A stretch of DNA of 64,000 nucleotides from Pseudoxanthomonas sp. CF125 (GTDB lineage: Bacteria > Pseudomonadota > Gammaproteobacteria > Xanthomonadales > Xanthomonadaceae), in assembly GCF_900104085.1 (NCBI RefSeq), contig NZ_FNLD01000001.1, positions 1,904,331 through 1,968,330 of the forward strand. Direction: 5' to 3'. Shown one piece after another: positions 50,032 to 58,232 of the stretch (its first letter is position 1; every line of letters starts with the position of its first letter). A program made the translations under genes and the position numbers. The notes below the pieces were generated by a model, which searched no databases, was not told where the DNA came from, and saw nothing but the letters and a program-made list of their open reading frames with translations.

Positions 50032-51372
50032 ATGAGTCGTCGCCCCCTCGTCCTCGCGCTTGCCCTGGCCCTGCCCTTCGGAGCAAACGCCACGGACCTG
50101 ATGCAGACCTATGAACTTGCACGTACCGGCGATCCGCAGCTGGCGGCCGCCGAATCCGGCCGCCTGGCGCAGAAGGAAGGCGCCGTGCAGGCGCGTGCCG
50201 CACTGTTGCCGCAGGTCAACGGCACCGCATCGCTCAGCCGCAGCCGCAATGAACTGGATGCCGTGCCGGGTTCCACCACCAACACCAGCCGCAGCTACGG
50301 CGTCAGCGTCAACCAGTCGGTGCTCGACTTCAGCCGCTACTCCACCCTGCGCGGGCAGCGCGCGCTCAGCGAGGCCGCCGACTACGATCTGGAAGCGGCC
50401 AACGACTCGCTGATCACCCGCACTTCGGCGGCTTACTTCAACGTGCTGGTGGCGATCGAAACGCTGGCCGCGGCCGAAGCACAGCAGACCGCGCTGCAGA
50501 AGCAGTTCGACTACGCGCAGAAGCGCCTGGACGTGGGCCTGGCCCCGATCACCGACGTGCACGAAGCCCGCGCGCAATACGACAGCGCGCGCGCCAGCGT
50601 GATCACCAGCCGCAATGCGTTGAAAGACAACTACGAAGCGCTGGCAGAGATCACCGGCCAGCCGATCAACAACCTGAAGGCGCTGCCGGACGATTTCCGC
50701 CCCGTGCTGCCCACCGACTACGACGCCGAAGGCTGGGTCAACACCGCGGTGAGCACCAACCCGGCGCTGAAGTCGCTCGAATACCAGGTGCAATCGGCCG
50801 AAGCCGGGGTTTCCACCGCACGCGCCGGCCACCTGCCCACTCTGTCGCTGGGCGGCAGCTGGGGCAAGGACGCAGCGTGGGGCGATACCACCGGCGCCAA
50901 CGGCAACGGAACCGGCACTACCATCGGCCTGACCTTGAGCGTGCCGATCTTCTCCGGCGGCGCCACCCAGTCGCGGGTGCGCGAGGCGCTGGCCAACCGC
51001 GACTCGGCGCAGGACGGTTACGAGCGGCAGAAGCGCGCCGTCGTGCGCAATACGCGCAACGCCTACCAGACCCTGGAAGCGGGCATCAGCGAGATCGAGG
51101 CGCGCCGTCTGGCGCTGGTGTCGGCCAAGGCCGCCTATGAAGCCTCGCAGGTCGGACTGGAAGTGGGCACGCGCACCGTGCTGGACGTGTTGATCAACCA
51201 GCAGAACCTGTTCCAGGCACAGCAGGCTTACGCACTGGCCAAGTACAACTATCTGCAGAACCGGCTGTTGCTGGACCAGGCGGCAGGCACCTTGGACGCC
51301 GACGACGTGCAGGACGTGAACCGCTTGCTGACCGCCGATGCCCAGGCGCAGCTGGCGCCTGACGGCCAGTAA
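50032..51372 (+). CDS. tolC: Outer-membrane efflux channel of the TolC family
   Basis: It has 446 residues with a signal peptide ending ANA-T. It forms the trimeric outer-membrane and periplasmic channel used by RND, ABC and MFS exporters. Typical repeats are present: LMQTYELARTGDPQLAAAES, DYAQKRLDVGLAPITDVHEA, a second half with EYQVQSAEAGVSTARAGHLP, and VPIFSGGATQSRVREA. The last helices hold NYLQNRLLLDQAAGTLDADD. AAAGGAAA precedes the ATG. It follows the PCMT-like gene and is 2.7 kb from the RND pump, its likely partner. An intrinsic terminator follows. Confidence 0.96.
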   Translation: MSRRPLVLALALALPFGANATDLMQTYELARTGDPQLAAAESGRLAQKEGAVQARAALLPQVNGTASLSRSRNELDAVPGSTTNTSRSYGVSVNQSVLDFSRYSTLRGQRALSEAADYDLEAANDSLITRTSAAYFNVLVAIETLAAAEAQQTALQKQFDYAQKRLDVGLAPITDVHEARAQYDSARASVITSRNALKDNYEALAEITGQPINNLKALPDDFRPVLPTDYDAEGWVNTAVSTNPALKSLEYQVQSAEAGVSTARAGHLPTLSLGGSWGKDAAWGDTTGANGNGTGTTIGLTLSVPIFSGGATQSRVREALANRDSAQDGYERQKRAVVRNTRNAYQTLEAGISEIEARRLALVSAKAAYEASQVGLEVGTRTVLDVLINQQNLFQAQQAYALAKYNYLQNRLLLDQAAGTLDADDVQDVNRLLTADAQAQLAPDGQ

Positions 51373-51400
51373 CGAAGCATCGTCTCCGAAAGCAATATCG

Positions 51401-51434
51401 ATTACGGCGGACTTCGGTCCGCCGTAATTGTTTG
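51401..51434 (+). terminator. Intrinsic terminator after tolC
   Basis: ATTACGGCGGA, loop CTTCGG, TCCGCCGTAAT form a perfect 11-bp stem followed by TGTTT, 28 bases after the tolC stop. Confidence 0.85.
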
Positions 51435-51561
51435 TAGGTCGGGGCTACGCCCCCGACACCACGCGCACCCTCAACATCCCATCCGTCGGGGGCGTAGCCC
51501 CGACCTACGGGTCATCGTGCGCCGTCGGATTTCATGCGTCGGGGGCGTAGCCCCGACCTAC
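51434..51561. repeat. REP cluster with GTAG heads, family G
   Basis: GTAGGTCGGGGCTACGCC with CCCGAC (51434-51457) faces its complement at 51485-51508, and a further complementary unit is at 51538-51561. The last unit lies inside the waaA reading frame. Two more units are at 53827-53850 and 53878-53901. Confidence 0.9.
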
Positions 51562-52848
51562 CGGGAGATCGGCATCGATCATCTGCAGGGTTTTGGCCAG
51601 TGCGCCGCGTCCCTGCTCCACCAGCGCGCGGCCGGCATCCACCATCGTCTGTCGCTTCGCTGCATCCTCCAGCAATTGGCCGAGTGCGGCCTCGATGCCC
51701 TGCGCATCCTGGGCGATCAGCAGAGCGCCGGCTTCTTTCAGGCGCTTGGAGATCTCGGCGAAGTTGTGCAGATGGGGCCCGGTCACCATGGCCGTGCCCA
51801 CCGCCGCCGGCTCCAGCAGATTGTGCCCACCGATCGCTTGCAGGCTGCCGCCGACGAAGGCGACTTCGGCGCAGGCGTAGAACGGCATCAGTTCGCCCAG
51901 CGTATCGATCACGAACACCTCGTCATCGGCACCGGGCCAGGTCGATTTGCGGCGGGTGGCGACTTTCCAGCCGGCCGACTGCGCCTGCTCGGCGACGCGC
52001 GGGAAGCGTTCCGGGTGCCGGGGCGCCCACAGCAGCAACAGGTCCGGCCAGCGCCGCCGCAGATTGCGGTGCAGGGCGATGACGGCCGCTTCCTCGTCCT
52101 CATGGGTGCTGGCCGCGATCCACACCGGCCTTCGGCCCGCATGCTCACTGAAGATTTGCACGAAAGCGGCCAGGCCTTCCGGCGCGGCGATGTCGAACTT
52201 GAGGTTGCCCGTGTCCATCACCCCGCCCGGAGTGGCGCCCAGGGCGATGAAACGCTTGCCGTCCGGCGCGGATTGCGCGCCGATGCGCTTGAGCGTGCGC
52301 ACCACCCGTGAAATCAATGGCGCCAGCACGCGGTAGCCGCGCAGCGAACGCGCCGAAAGCCGCGCGTTGAGCAGATAGGTGGGAATGCCCTGGTCGCGGC
52401 AGCCGAGCAGCAGGTTGGGCCACAACTCGGTTTCCATCACCAGCGCCAGCCGCGGGCGGTAGTGGCCGAGGAAACGCGAGATCGCCCCCGGCAGGTCGTA
52501 GGGCACGTAGACGTGCTGGACGCCTTCGCCCCACAGCGCACGCACGCGCTCGGAGCCGGTCGGAGTGATGGTGGTCACCAGCCAGCGCAGCTGCGGATGC
52601 GCGCGGCGCAGCGCATCGACCACCGGCACCGCCGCGTTGACCTCGCCCACCGACACTGCGTGCAGCCAGATGTCGATACGCGCTTCCGGCTGTCGTCCGT
52701 AGGAGGCGTAACGCTCGTTCCAGCGCTGGAAATATTCGCGGAAACGGAAGCCGCGCCAGATCAGGTGGTAGACCGTGACCGGCGTCAGTACATAGAGCAC
52801 GGCCGAATACAGGCCACGCAGGAAACGCTCGGTCAGGTCCATCCGCAT
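51532..52848 (-). CDS. waaA: 3-deoxy-D-manno-octulosonic acid transferase
   Basis: WaaA adds Kdo from CMP-Kdo to lipid IVA at the inner membrane. It has 438 residues from MRMDLTERFLRG; the frame reaches 52965, but the upstream part is not family-like. The N-terminal membrane segment is followed by the GT-B fold with LHAVSVGEVNAAVPVVDALR, VMETELWPNLL and the C-terminal YACAEVAFVGGSLQAIGGHN with LEPAAVGTAMVTGP. The last ten residues, PVGRGYAPDA, are encoded by a REP element (GTA GGT CGG GGC TAC GCC...), and the stop follows two codons later. It diverges from the acyltransferase gene 38 bases away. Confidence 0.95.
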   Translation of the reverse strand: MRMDLTERFLRGLYSAVLYVLTPVTVYHLIWRGFRFREYFQRWNERYASYGRQPEARIDIWLHAVSVGEVNAAVPVVDALRRAHPQLRWLVTTITPTGSERVRALWGEGVQHVYVPYDLPGAISRFLGHYRPRLALVMETELWPNLLLGCRDQGIPTYLLNARLSARSLRGYRVLAPLISRVVRTLKRIGAQSAPDGKRFIALGATPGGVMDTGNLKFDIAAPEGLAAFVQIFSEHAGRRPVWIAASTHEDEEAAVIALHRNLRRRWPDLLLLWAPRHPERFPRVAEQAQSAGWKVATRRKSTWPGADDEVFVIDTLGELMPFYACAEVAFVGGSLQAIGGHNLLEPAAVGTAMVTGPHLHNFAEISKRLKEAGALLIAQDAQGIEAALGQLLEDAAKRQTMVDAGRALVEQGRGALAKTLQMIDADLPVGRGYAPDA

Positions 52849-52886
52849 TGCGAAAGGATAACCAACTGAACCGTTAGAATCGCTGT

Positions 52887-53825
52887 ATGGCCAAACTCGA
52901 CCGCGCAGAAAGCCTCCGCAACGACAACGATCCGGCGCCGAAGGGTTTGCGCCAGTGGCCGGCATGGCTGGGTATCGGTCTGGCCGCTTCGCTGGCGCGC
53001 TTGCCCTGGCCGCTGCAGCGCGGGCTGGGGAGATTGGTGGGCAGGTTCCTGCATGCGGTGCTGCGCGACCGCCGCCTCGTGGCCGAACGCAACATCGCCC
53101 TGTGTTTCCCGGAGCTGGACGCCGCGCAGCAAGCGTCGCTGGTGTACCGGAGTTTTTCCGAACTGGGCATCGGCCTGTTCGAATTCGCCCGCGCCTGGTG
53201 GGGCAGCGTGCAGCCCATGCGCCACGACCTGCGGGTGGAAGGACTGGAACATCTTGAAGCAGCGCGCGCGGGCGGGCGAGGGGTAATCGTGATTTCCGGG
53301 CACTTCACCACCTTGGAAATCGCCGCGCGGCTGATGTGCGATTACGCCCCGCTGGCCGGCATGTACCGCCCGCACGACCAGGGCGCGATGGAATGGGCGG
53401 TCAAGCGCGGGCGCTTGCGCTATGCGGCGCACATGTTCACCCGCGAGGAGTTGCGGCCGGCGTTGAAGCATCTGAAACAGGGCGGGCTGTTGTGGTTCGC
53501 GCCGGACCAGGACACGCGCCGCGGCGAAAGCGTATTCGTACCGTTCTTCGGCTTGCCGGCCTACAGCCTTACCTCCACCCACCAGCTGTCGCGGCTATCG
53601 GGCGCCAGCGTGATCGCCTTCGCGCACGAACGCCGCGCCGATGGCGGCTACACCTTGCGGCTGTCGCCGGCGTTCGAGGAATTCCCTTCCCAGGACGCCA
53701 CCGCCGATACCGCGCGGGTGATGGCGGCGATCGAAGCGATGGTGCGCAAAGCGCCGGCGCAGTATCTGTGGATCCATCGCCGCTTCAAGCGTCAGCCCGA
53801 CGGGCGCGGGAAGCTTTACCAATGA
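52887..53825 (+). CDS. LpxL/HtrB-type lipid A (lysophospholipid) acyltransferase 1
   Basis: This inner-membrane enzyme has 312 residues and transfers a fatty acyl chain from acyl-ACP to Kdo2-lipid IVA or a similar lipid. The catalytic H-X4-E pair is His139/Glu144 in ISGHFTTLEIAARL. Other family marks are AERNIALCFPEL, LWFAPDQDTRRGESVFVPFF and the C-terminal YLWIHRRFKRQPDG. It diverges from waaA, so Kdo transfer and late acylation are neighbours. The stop codon is followed after one base by a REP unit. Which acyl position it modifies cannot be told. Confidence 0.92.
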   Translation: MAKLDRAESLRNDNDPAPKGLRQWPAWLGIGLAASLARLPWPLQRGLGRLVGRFLHAVLRDRRLVAERNIALCFPELDAAQQASLVYRSFSELGIGLFEFARAWWGSVQPMRHDLRVEGLEHLEAARAGGRGVIVISGHFTTLEIAARLMCDYAPLAGMYRPHDQGAMEWAVKRGRLRYAAHMFTREELRPALKHLKQGGLLWFAPDQDTRRGESVFVPFFGLPAYSLTSTHQLSRLSGASVIAFAHERRADGGYTLRLSPAFEEFPSQDATADTARVMAAIEAMVRKAPAQYLWIHRRFKRQPDGRGKLYQ

Positions 53826-53826
53826 C

Positions 53827-53901
53827 GTAGGTCGGGGCTACGTCCCCGACACCACACGCACCGTCTGGGGTTCATGCGTCGGGGGCGTAGCCCCGACCTA
53901 C
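53827..53901. repeat. Inverted REP pair, family G, between two acyltransferase genes
   Basis: GTAGGTCGGGGCTACGTC at 53827 and the complementary unit ending CCGACCTAC at 53901. The TAG inside the right-hand GTAG (53898-53900, minus strand) is the stop codon of the next gene. Confidence 0.9.
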
Positions 53902-54797
53902 CGGTAGACGCTGGCTTCACCAGGTGGCCGGGTTTTGAAACGCCGGTGCACCCACAGGTATTGCTCGGGATGCTGGCGTACGGCCTGTTCCAGTTCGCTC
54001 ATGTAACGCGCTGCATCGGCCGCCGGATCGTTGCTGGGCCAACCGCTCCATTGCGGCTCTATGCGCAGGCGGTAGCGGCCGTCGTCGCCGCGATGGAACC
54101 AGAACGGCAGCACCACCGCCTTGCCGCGGCGGGCCAGGTCCGGCGTGGCGGTCAGCGTGGCCGCGGCAATACCGAAAAACGGTACGAACGCATTTTGATA
54201 AGTGAAATTCTGATCGGCCGAATACGCCACCACGCCTCCCTGCGACAGCGTGCGCAGCAAGCCGCGCACGTCTTTCTTGGCGATGGTGCCGGCGAATGCG
54301 CGGCGACGCGCGCCGTCGAACATCGCTTCCAGGCAACGGTTGTTGTTGCTGCGGACCACCACATGCACCGGTTGTCCGGAGACTTGCTGCAGCAGGCGCG
54401 CGGCCAGTTCGGAATGAGTGAAATGGCCGCCGAACAGCAACACGCCGCGACCCGACGCGGTGGCGGCGCGAAGATGCTCGAGTCCTTCGACCTCGGCCAG
54501 GCCTTCCAGCGCCGGCGCCGGCGCGTACCAGGCGCGCAGCAGTTCCAGCGCGCCGGTGGCGGTGGCGCGCAGATTGTCGGCCAGCAGGCGCTCACGCAGC
54601 GCTACATCCAACGCAGGAAAACACAGATCCAGGTTGATGCGCGCATAGCGTCGGCGCTTGCCCAGCAGCGGTCGCATCAGCACGGCCAGCACGCTGCCCA
54701 GCCGCAGCAGCATCGGTTGCGGCAGCCGGGCGATGGACTTGGCCAGCAATTCCAGCGGCACGATGAACCAGCAACGCGCCTTGCTTGCTTCAGTCAT
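53898..54797 (-). CDS. LpxL/HtrB-type lipid A acyltransferase 2
   Basis: It has 299 residues and is a paralogue of the preceding plus-strand acyltransferase. The catalytic pair is His125/Glu130 in LFGGHFTHSELAARL. It also has RINLDLCFPAL, VAYSADQNFTYQNAFVPFFG and the ending QYLWVHRRFKTRPPG. The final codon before the stop is followed by TAG contributed by the REP head. Its ATG overlaps the stop of the O-antigen ligase-like gene by 8 bases, so translation is coupled. The two enzymes may add different secondary acyl chains. Confidence 0.92.
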   Translation of the reverse strand: MTEASKARCWFIVPLELLAKSIARLPQPMLLRLGSVLAVLMRPLLGKRRRYARINLDLCFPALDVALRERLLADNLRATATGALELLRAWYAPAPALEGLAEVEGLEHLRAATASGRGVLLFGGHFTHSELAARLLQQVSGQPVHVVVRSNNNRCLEAMFDGARRRAFAGTIAKKDVRGLLRTLSQGGVVAYSADQNFTYQNAFVPFFGIAAATLTATPDLARRGKAVVLPFWFHRGDDGRYRLRIEPQWSGWPSNDPAADAARYMSELEQAVRQHPEQYLWVHRRFKTRPPGEASVYR

Positions 54798-56109
54798 TGT
54801 CCCTGGCCAGCAAACTGCCCGAATACAACGCCGCCAACATCAACGCCAATCCGCCCCAGAAGGTGGAATAGAACGCCAGGTGGGTATTGAAAGGAAACAC
54901 GGTGACGCCCAGCGCCAGCATGGCCGGACGCGCACGTTCGCGGGCCTCGGGGCTGGCGTATCTCCATGCACGCCACGCCAGCGCCGCGCCGGCCAGCCAC
55001 AGCAACAGACCGATCGCGCCGGTTTCGGCCAGGATTTCCAGCACGATCTGATGGGCGTGATGCGCAGGTCCCGCGCCCCAGGCCGGCTGCGTGCCGGGCG
55101 ACGGGTCGCAGGCGGGATATTCCTGGCGGAAATTGCGCGTGCCCACGCCGTTGATGGGATGCTTGCCGATCATGCAGGTGGCCGCGCGCCAGATCTGCGC
55201 GCGTCCGGACAGGGCCACGTCCACGCCGCTTTCGTCCGCGGCCAGCGCCTGGGTGGTGCGCTCGATGCGCTCGCGGAACTGCGGCGACACCAGATTCAAC
55301 ACGACCAGCGACAACGCGCCGAAGGCGAACACGGCCAGCAGCTTCTTCCAGCCCAGCAAACGCCAGCCTGAAAACACCAGCACCAACCCGTAGGTCAGCC
55401 ACGCGGCGCGCGCGCCGGCCAGCAGGATCACCAGACCGATCGCGGCCGACGCCAGCACCCAGCCCAGCATGCCGAAACGCTTGCCGAACGCGAACAACGC
55501 GAACGGCGACAGGCTGGCCAGCACCACGCCCAGTTTCAGATTGCACGGACCCAGGAAGCCGCTGAGGCGGTCCAGCGCCAGGGTGTCTTCGGCGCTGCAC
55601 ATGCCGTGGCCGCTGATGAGCTGCTTCAGCTGGTCCAGTCCCCAGAACACCGGGCTGGTGCCGAACACCACCTGCAGCAAGGCGTCGACTGTCCACACCG
55701 TCACGATGATCGCCAGGCCGCCGAAGGTGGTGCGCCGGCCCTTTTCATTGGCCACCGCGGCCGCCACCAGCCACAGGAACGGCAGGTAGCGCAGGCCGGT
55801 GCCGACTTTGTAGAACGCTCGCGAGGCGTCGGCCGCATCGAATGCGGAGATCAGTTGCGGCGTCCAATAAGCCAGGAACAAGACGCTGGTCAGCGCCCAG
55901 GCCGGTCCGCTGAGCAAGCGCATGCCGCCGCGGAAACGCACCAGCAGCAGGCGCGCGATCGCCGCCAGCGCGCCCAGCACCATCACCCCTTCGGCGATGC
56001 CGGGCGTGGGCCACAGGGCGACGAAGGCGAGTACCCAGGCCGGCGCCCAGCGCCAGCCATGGCCGGCTGCGGGGGCGATGTTGTCAGTGGGAAGCGCGTT
56101 CGGATTCAT
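54790..56109 (-). CDS. O-antigen ligase/polymerase-like membrane protein
   Basis: It has 439 residues and 10-12 membrane helices. Examples are WVLAFVALWPTPGIAEGVMV, TSVLFLAYWTPQLI and WVLASAAIGLVILLAGARAAWL. The large periplasmic loop, with GRAQIWRAATCMIGKHPING, VGTRNFRQEYPACD and GPAHHAHQIVLEILAETG, carries the His/Arg pattern of the Wzy_C/WaaL family. It likely joins an O-polysaccharide to lipid A-core; a polymerase role is possible. The start overlaps the end of the glycosyltransferase gene by 26 bases. It sits in a four-gene minus-strand LPS operon. Confidence 0.88.
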   Translation of the reverse strand: MNPNALPTDNIAPAAGHGWRWAPAWVLAFVALWPTPGIAEGVMVLGALAAIARLLLVRFRGGMRLLSGPAWALTSVLFLAYWTPQLISAFDAADASRAFYKVGTGLRYLPFLWLVAAAVANEKGRRTTFGGLAIIVTVWTVDALLQVVFGTSPVFWGLDQLKQLISGHGMCSAEDTLALDRLSGFLGPCNLKLGVVLASLSPFALFAFGKRFGMLGWVLASAAIGLVILLAGARAAWLTYGLVLVFSGWRLLGWKKLLAVFAFGALSLVVLNLVSPQFRERIERTTQALAADESGVDVALSGRAQIWRAATCMIGKHPINGVGTRNFRQEYPACDPSPGTQPAWGAGPAHHAHQIVLEILAETGAIGLLLWLAGAALAWRAWRYASPEARERARPAMLALGVTVFPFNTHLAFYSTFWGGLALMLAALYSGSLLARDND

Positions 56110-57217
56110 TGGCGAGTTCTTGGTAAAGATCCAGCGTGGCGTTCTGCATCGCACGCAGGGTATAGGGCATCGTAGCCAAAGGCGACGGCGGATGGGCCAG
56201 CAGCGCTTCGGCTTGCGCGAGCAACGCGGCTTCGTCGAAAGGCGGCGCCGCGCCTTGCGGCTGCAGCTCCGCCAGCAATTCGCCCACCCCGCCATGCGCC
56301 CAGCCCAGCACCGGGCGGCCGACCGACAACGCCTCGATCACCGTGCGTCCGAAAGATTCCGGCTTGCGCGAAAGCTGGAGCACCAGGTCGGAGGCGGCAT
56401 AGGCGTCGGCGATGCGCGCAGTGGCGGCGGTGAAGGCCGTCGCTTCCGCGATCTCCAGCTTGGCGGCCTCGGCCTCCATCTCGGCGATGTAGTCCTCGCG
56501 TCCGGCTTCGCGCGCGCCGGGCAACCAGAGGCGCGCATCGCTGCCGTCGCGGCGCAGGCCGGCGAGCAGGCGCAACGCATCGATGTGACCCTTCAAGCGG
56601 GTTCCGCGACCGGGCAGCAGCAACAGAGGGCCCTCGCCCGCGAGCTGCGGGTGTTGGCTTGCGAACTCGGAGCGCAATGCTGGAGCGGGATACACGGCGC
56701 GCGGAAACTGGGTTGTGTCTATACCGCGCGGTATCACCCGCAACTTGTTCGCATCCGTTTTCGGATAGTGCCGCAGCAGGTAACCGCGCACTGTGTCGGA
56801 AACGCAGATCACGCGTTCGCCATAAGTCATGACCGCACTGTAGCGGCCAGGCGAATTGAGCCCGTGCATGGTGGTGACGAAATGCGGCCGTTGCGCCTGG
56901 TCGATGCCTTGTACGGCCTTCCAGCCCAGCCAGGCGGGTAGACGCGAACGCGCATGCACGATGTCGGCGCGCTCGCCGGCGAACAGTTTCCGTAGTGCGG
57001 GCAGATGGCGGAAGGTAAGCAGCGACTTGCGCCCGATGTCCAGCGTTATGTGTTCGGCGCCGGTTTTCTGCAAAGCGGGCAACAGGCGGCCGCCGGCGGA
57101 AACGACGATGGCCCGGTGGCCGGCTTCGACCAGAGCCTGCGAGATCTCGAGGGTGGAACGCTCGACGCCGCCTGATTCGAGCGCGGGGAGCAGTTGGACT
57201 ACCGTCAGGCGGCGCAT
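56084..57217 (-). CDS. Glycosyltransferase, GT4-like
   Basis: It has 377 residues from MRRLTVVQLLPALESGGVER, the usual donor-independent N-domain opening with GGVE. The C-domain has LLLLPGRGTRLKGHIDALRL (K as phosphate ligand) and SRKPESFGRTVIEALSVGRP, the E-X7-E motif (EsfgrtviE) of GT4 enzymes, then GWAHGGVGELL. It adds a sugar to the LPS core or O-chain on the cytoplasmic face. The donor is unknown. The zinc-finger gene lies 25 bases upstream and the ligase-like gene follows with overlap. Confidence 0.92.
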   Translation of the reverse strand: MRRLTVVQLLPALESGGVERSTLEISQALVEAGHRAIVVSAGGRLLPALQKTGAEHITLDIGRKSLLTFRHLPALRKLFAGERADIVHARSRLPAWLGWKAVQGIDQAQRPHFVTTMHGLNSPGRYSAVMTYGERVICVSDTVRGYLLRHYPKTDANKLRVIPRGIDTTQFPRAVYPAPALRSEFASQHPQLAGEGPLLLLPGRGTRLKGHIDALRLLAGLRRDGSDARLWLPGAREAGREDYIAEMEAEAAKLEIAEATAFTAATARIADAYAASDLVLQLSRKPESFGRTVIEALSVGRPVLGWAHGGVGELLAELQPQGAAPPFDEAALLAQAEALLAHPPSPLATMPYTLRAMQNATLDLYQELANESERASH

Positions 57218-57242
57218 CGGCGCGGTGCCCGTGCGCGCATGG

Positions 57243-57440
57243 TCAATCGGCAAGGACGAAGTGCGAGCCGCAGTAAGGGCATTGCACTTCCTTGTCCGGC
57301 GCATCCTCGATGGCCAGGTACACGCGCGGGTGCGAGTTCCACAACGCCATTGACGGCAACGGGCAGCTCAGCGGCAGGTCGCTGCGATGCACGGTGTAAC
57401 GCTTCTCGGCATTGGCAGGCGCAGTGGCGGTCTGGGTCAT
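57243..57440 (-). CDS. zf-CHCC zinc-finger protein (65 aa)
   Basis: A small protein with a probable zinc site: Cys26, His37, Cys54 and Cys57 (SCPLP, SHPRVYL, CPYCGSHFVL). This matches the zf-CHCC fold also seen in the complex I subunit NDUFS6. In this bacterial context it commonly lies beside a branched-chain aminotransferase or LPS glycosyltransferases. Its role is unknown. It is the first gene of the LPS-linked minus-strand group, upstream of the GT4 enzyme. Confidence 0.88.
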   Translation of the reverse strand: MTQTATAPANAEKRYTVHRSDLPLSCPLPSMALWNSHPRVYLAIEDAPDKEVQCPYCGSHFVLAD

Positions 57441-57618
57441 GGGGATTTGGTCGGTGTTTCGGGGGTTTGCAGTCTAGCAGGCGGCTGTGGGGGCTGGAAT
57501 GGATGGATTGTGAGGGGTGCGACAGGTCAGGTCGGCAGACCAATGCACGCGGGACCGCTTTATCACGAGCCCTCTGCTGCTCAGCCTCCAGCTGCAACCC
57601 TCTGCCCATCAACCCTCC

Positions 57619-58093
57619 AATCGTCATCCCAGCGAACGCTGGGATCCATCTTGATCTTGCTTGCGCCTTCGGCTTTTGCTCTTTCAATACCCCGTGAAGC
57701 GCGGCAAGCGGGCCGGGATAAACCCTGAAGGGGCGGCGCACAGGGATGTGCGCCGTTTTTGGAGCAGCAGGATGCTGCTTCCAAAAATTCCCGGCCCGCT
57801 TGCGGACCCAACGGCTCCATCGTTGGGCGCGGCGTTAGAGCCTGCCCCGTACTTGATACGGGGGCGGCTTTCTTTTGGTTACTTTTCTTTGCCGTTCAAA
57901 GAAAAGTGACTCGCGCGTAGCGCGAAATGCTTTTGCTTCGGAGAAAAATTAAAAGCCAGAGCAAGATCAAGAGCACCCCTCCTCAATCCTCCCCTGCGCT
58001 GCGCGGAAGGGAGGAGGCAAAGCAGAGGCAGAAGCAAGAGAAAATGCAGAAGCAAGATCAAAATGGATCCCAGCTTTCGCTGGGATGACGATC
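57619..58093. repeat. Composite repeat island with nested inverted repeats and a three-way junction
   Basis: An outer inverted repeat of about 45 bp (family C) spans 57619-57665 and 58048-58093. Inside, a perfect 15-bp stem GCAAGCGGGCCGGGA (57704-57718) pairs with 57789-57803 and encloses two hairpins, of 9 bp (57734-57755) and 14 bp (57756-57787). Further hairpins are at 57845-57863, 57881-57907 (ACTTTTCTTTG/CAAAGAAAAGT) and 57911-57925. A family A unit lies at 57970-58018. I see no gene in 57441-58232. Confidence 0.85.
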
Positions 58094-58171
58094 GTATTTT
58101 TTCTTGGGGTTGTACGTAAGTCGCCTGGCCCAGATTCAGGGGATGACGAGCGAAAACAGAGAAGCAGAAAA

Positions 58172-58208
58172 CAAAAAAACGCCGGCTGCGAAATCCGCAG
58201 CCGGCGTT
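58172..58208 (-). terminator. Intrinsic terminator after the YceI/nitroreductase pair
   Basis: On the minus strand AACGCCGGCTGCG and CGCAGCCGGCGTT form a long stem followed by seven T residues, 25 bases after the YceI stop. Confidence 0.92.
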
Positions 58209-58232
58209 CCAGAAACCCATCGCTTGCTAGGC

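Noticed and set aside
57655-57925. Structured tRNA-like or rRNA-like region in the repeat island
   Set aside because: The hairpins do not form a cloverleaf, there is no TTCGANNC loop or CCA end, and the stem-in-stem order does not match tRNA.
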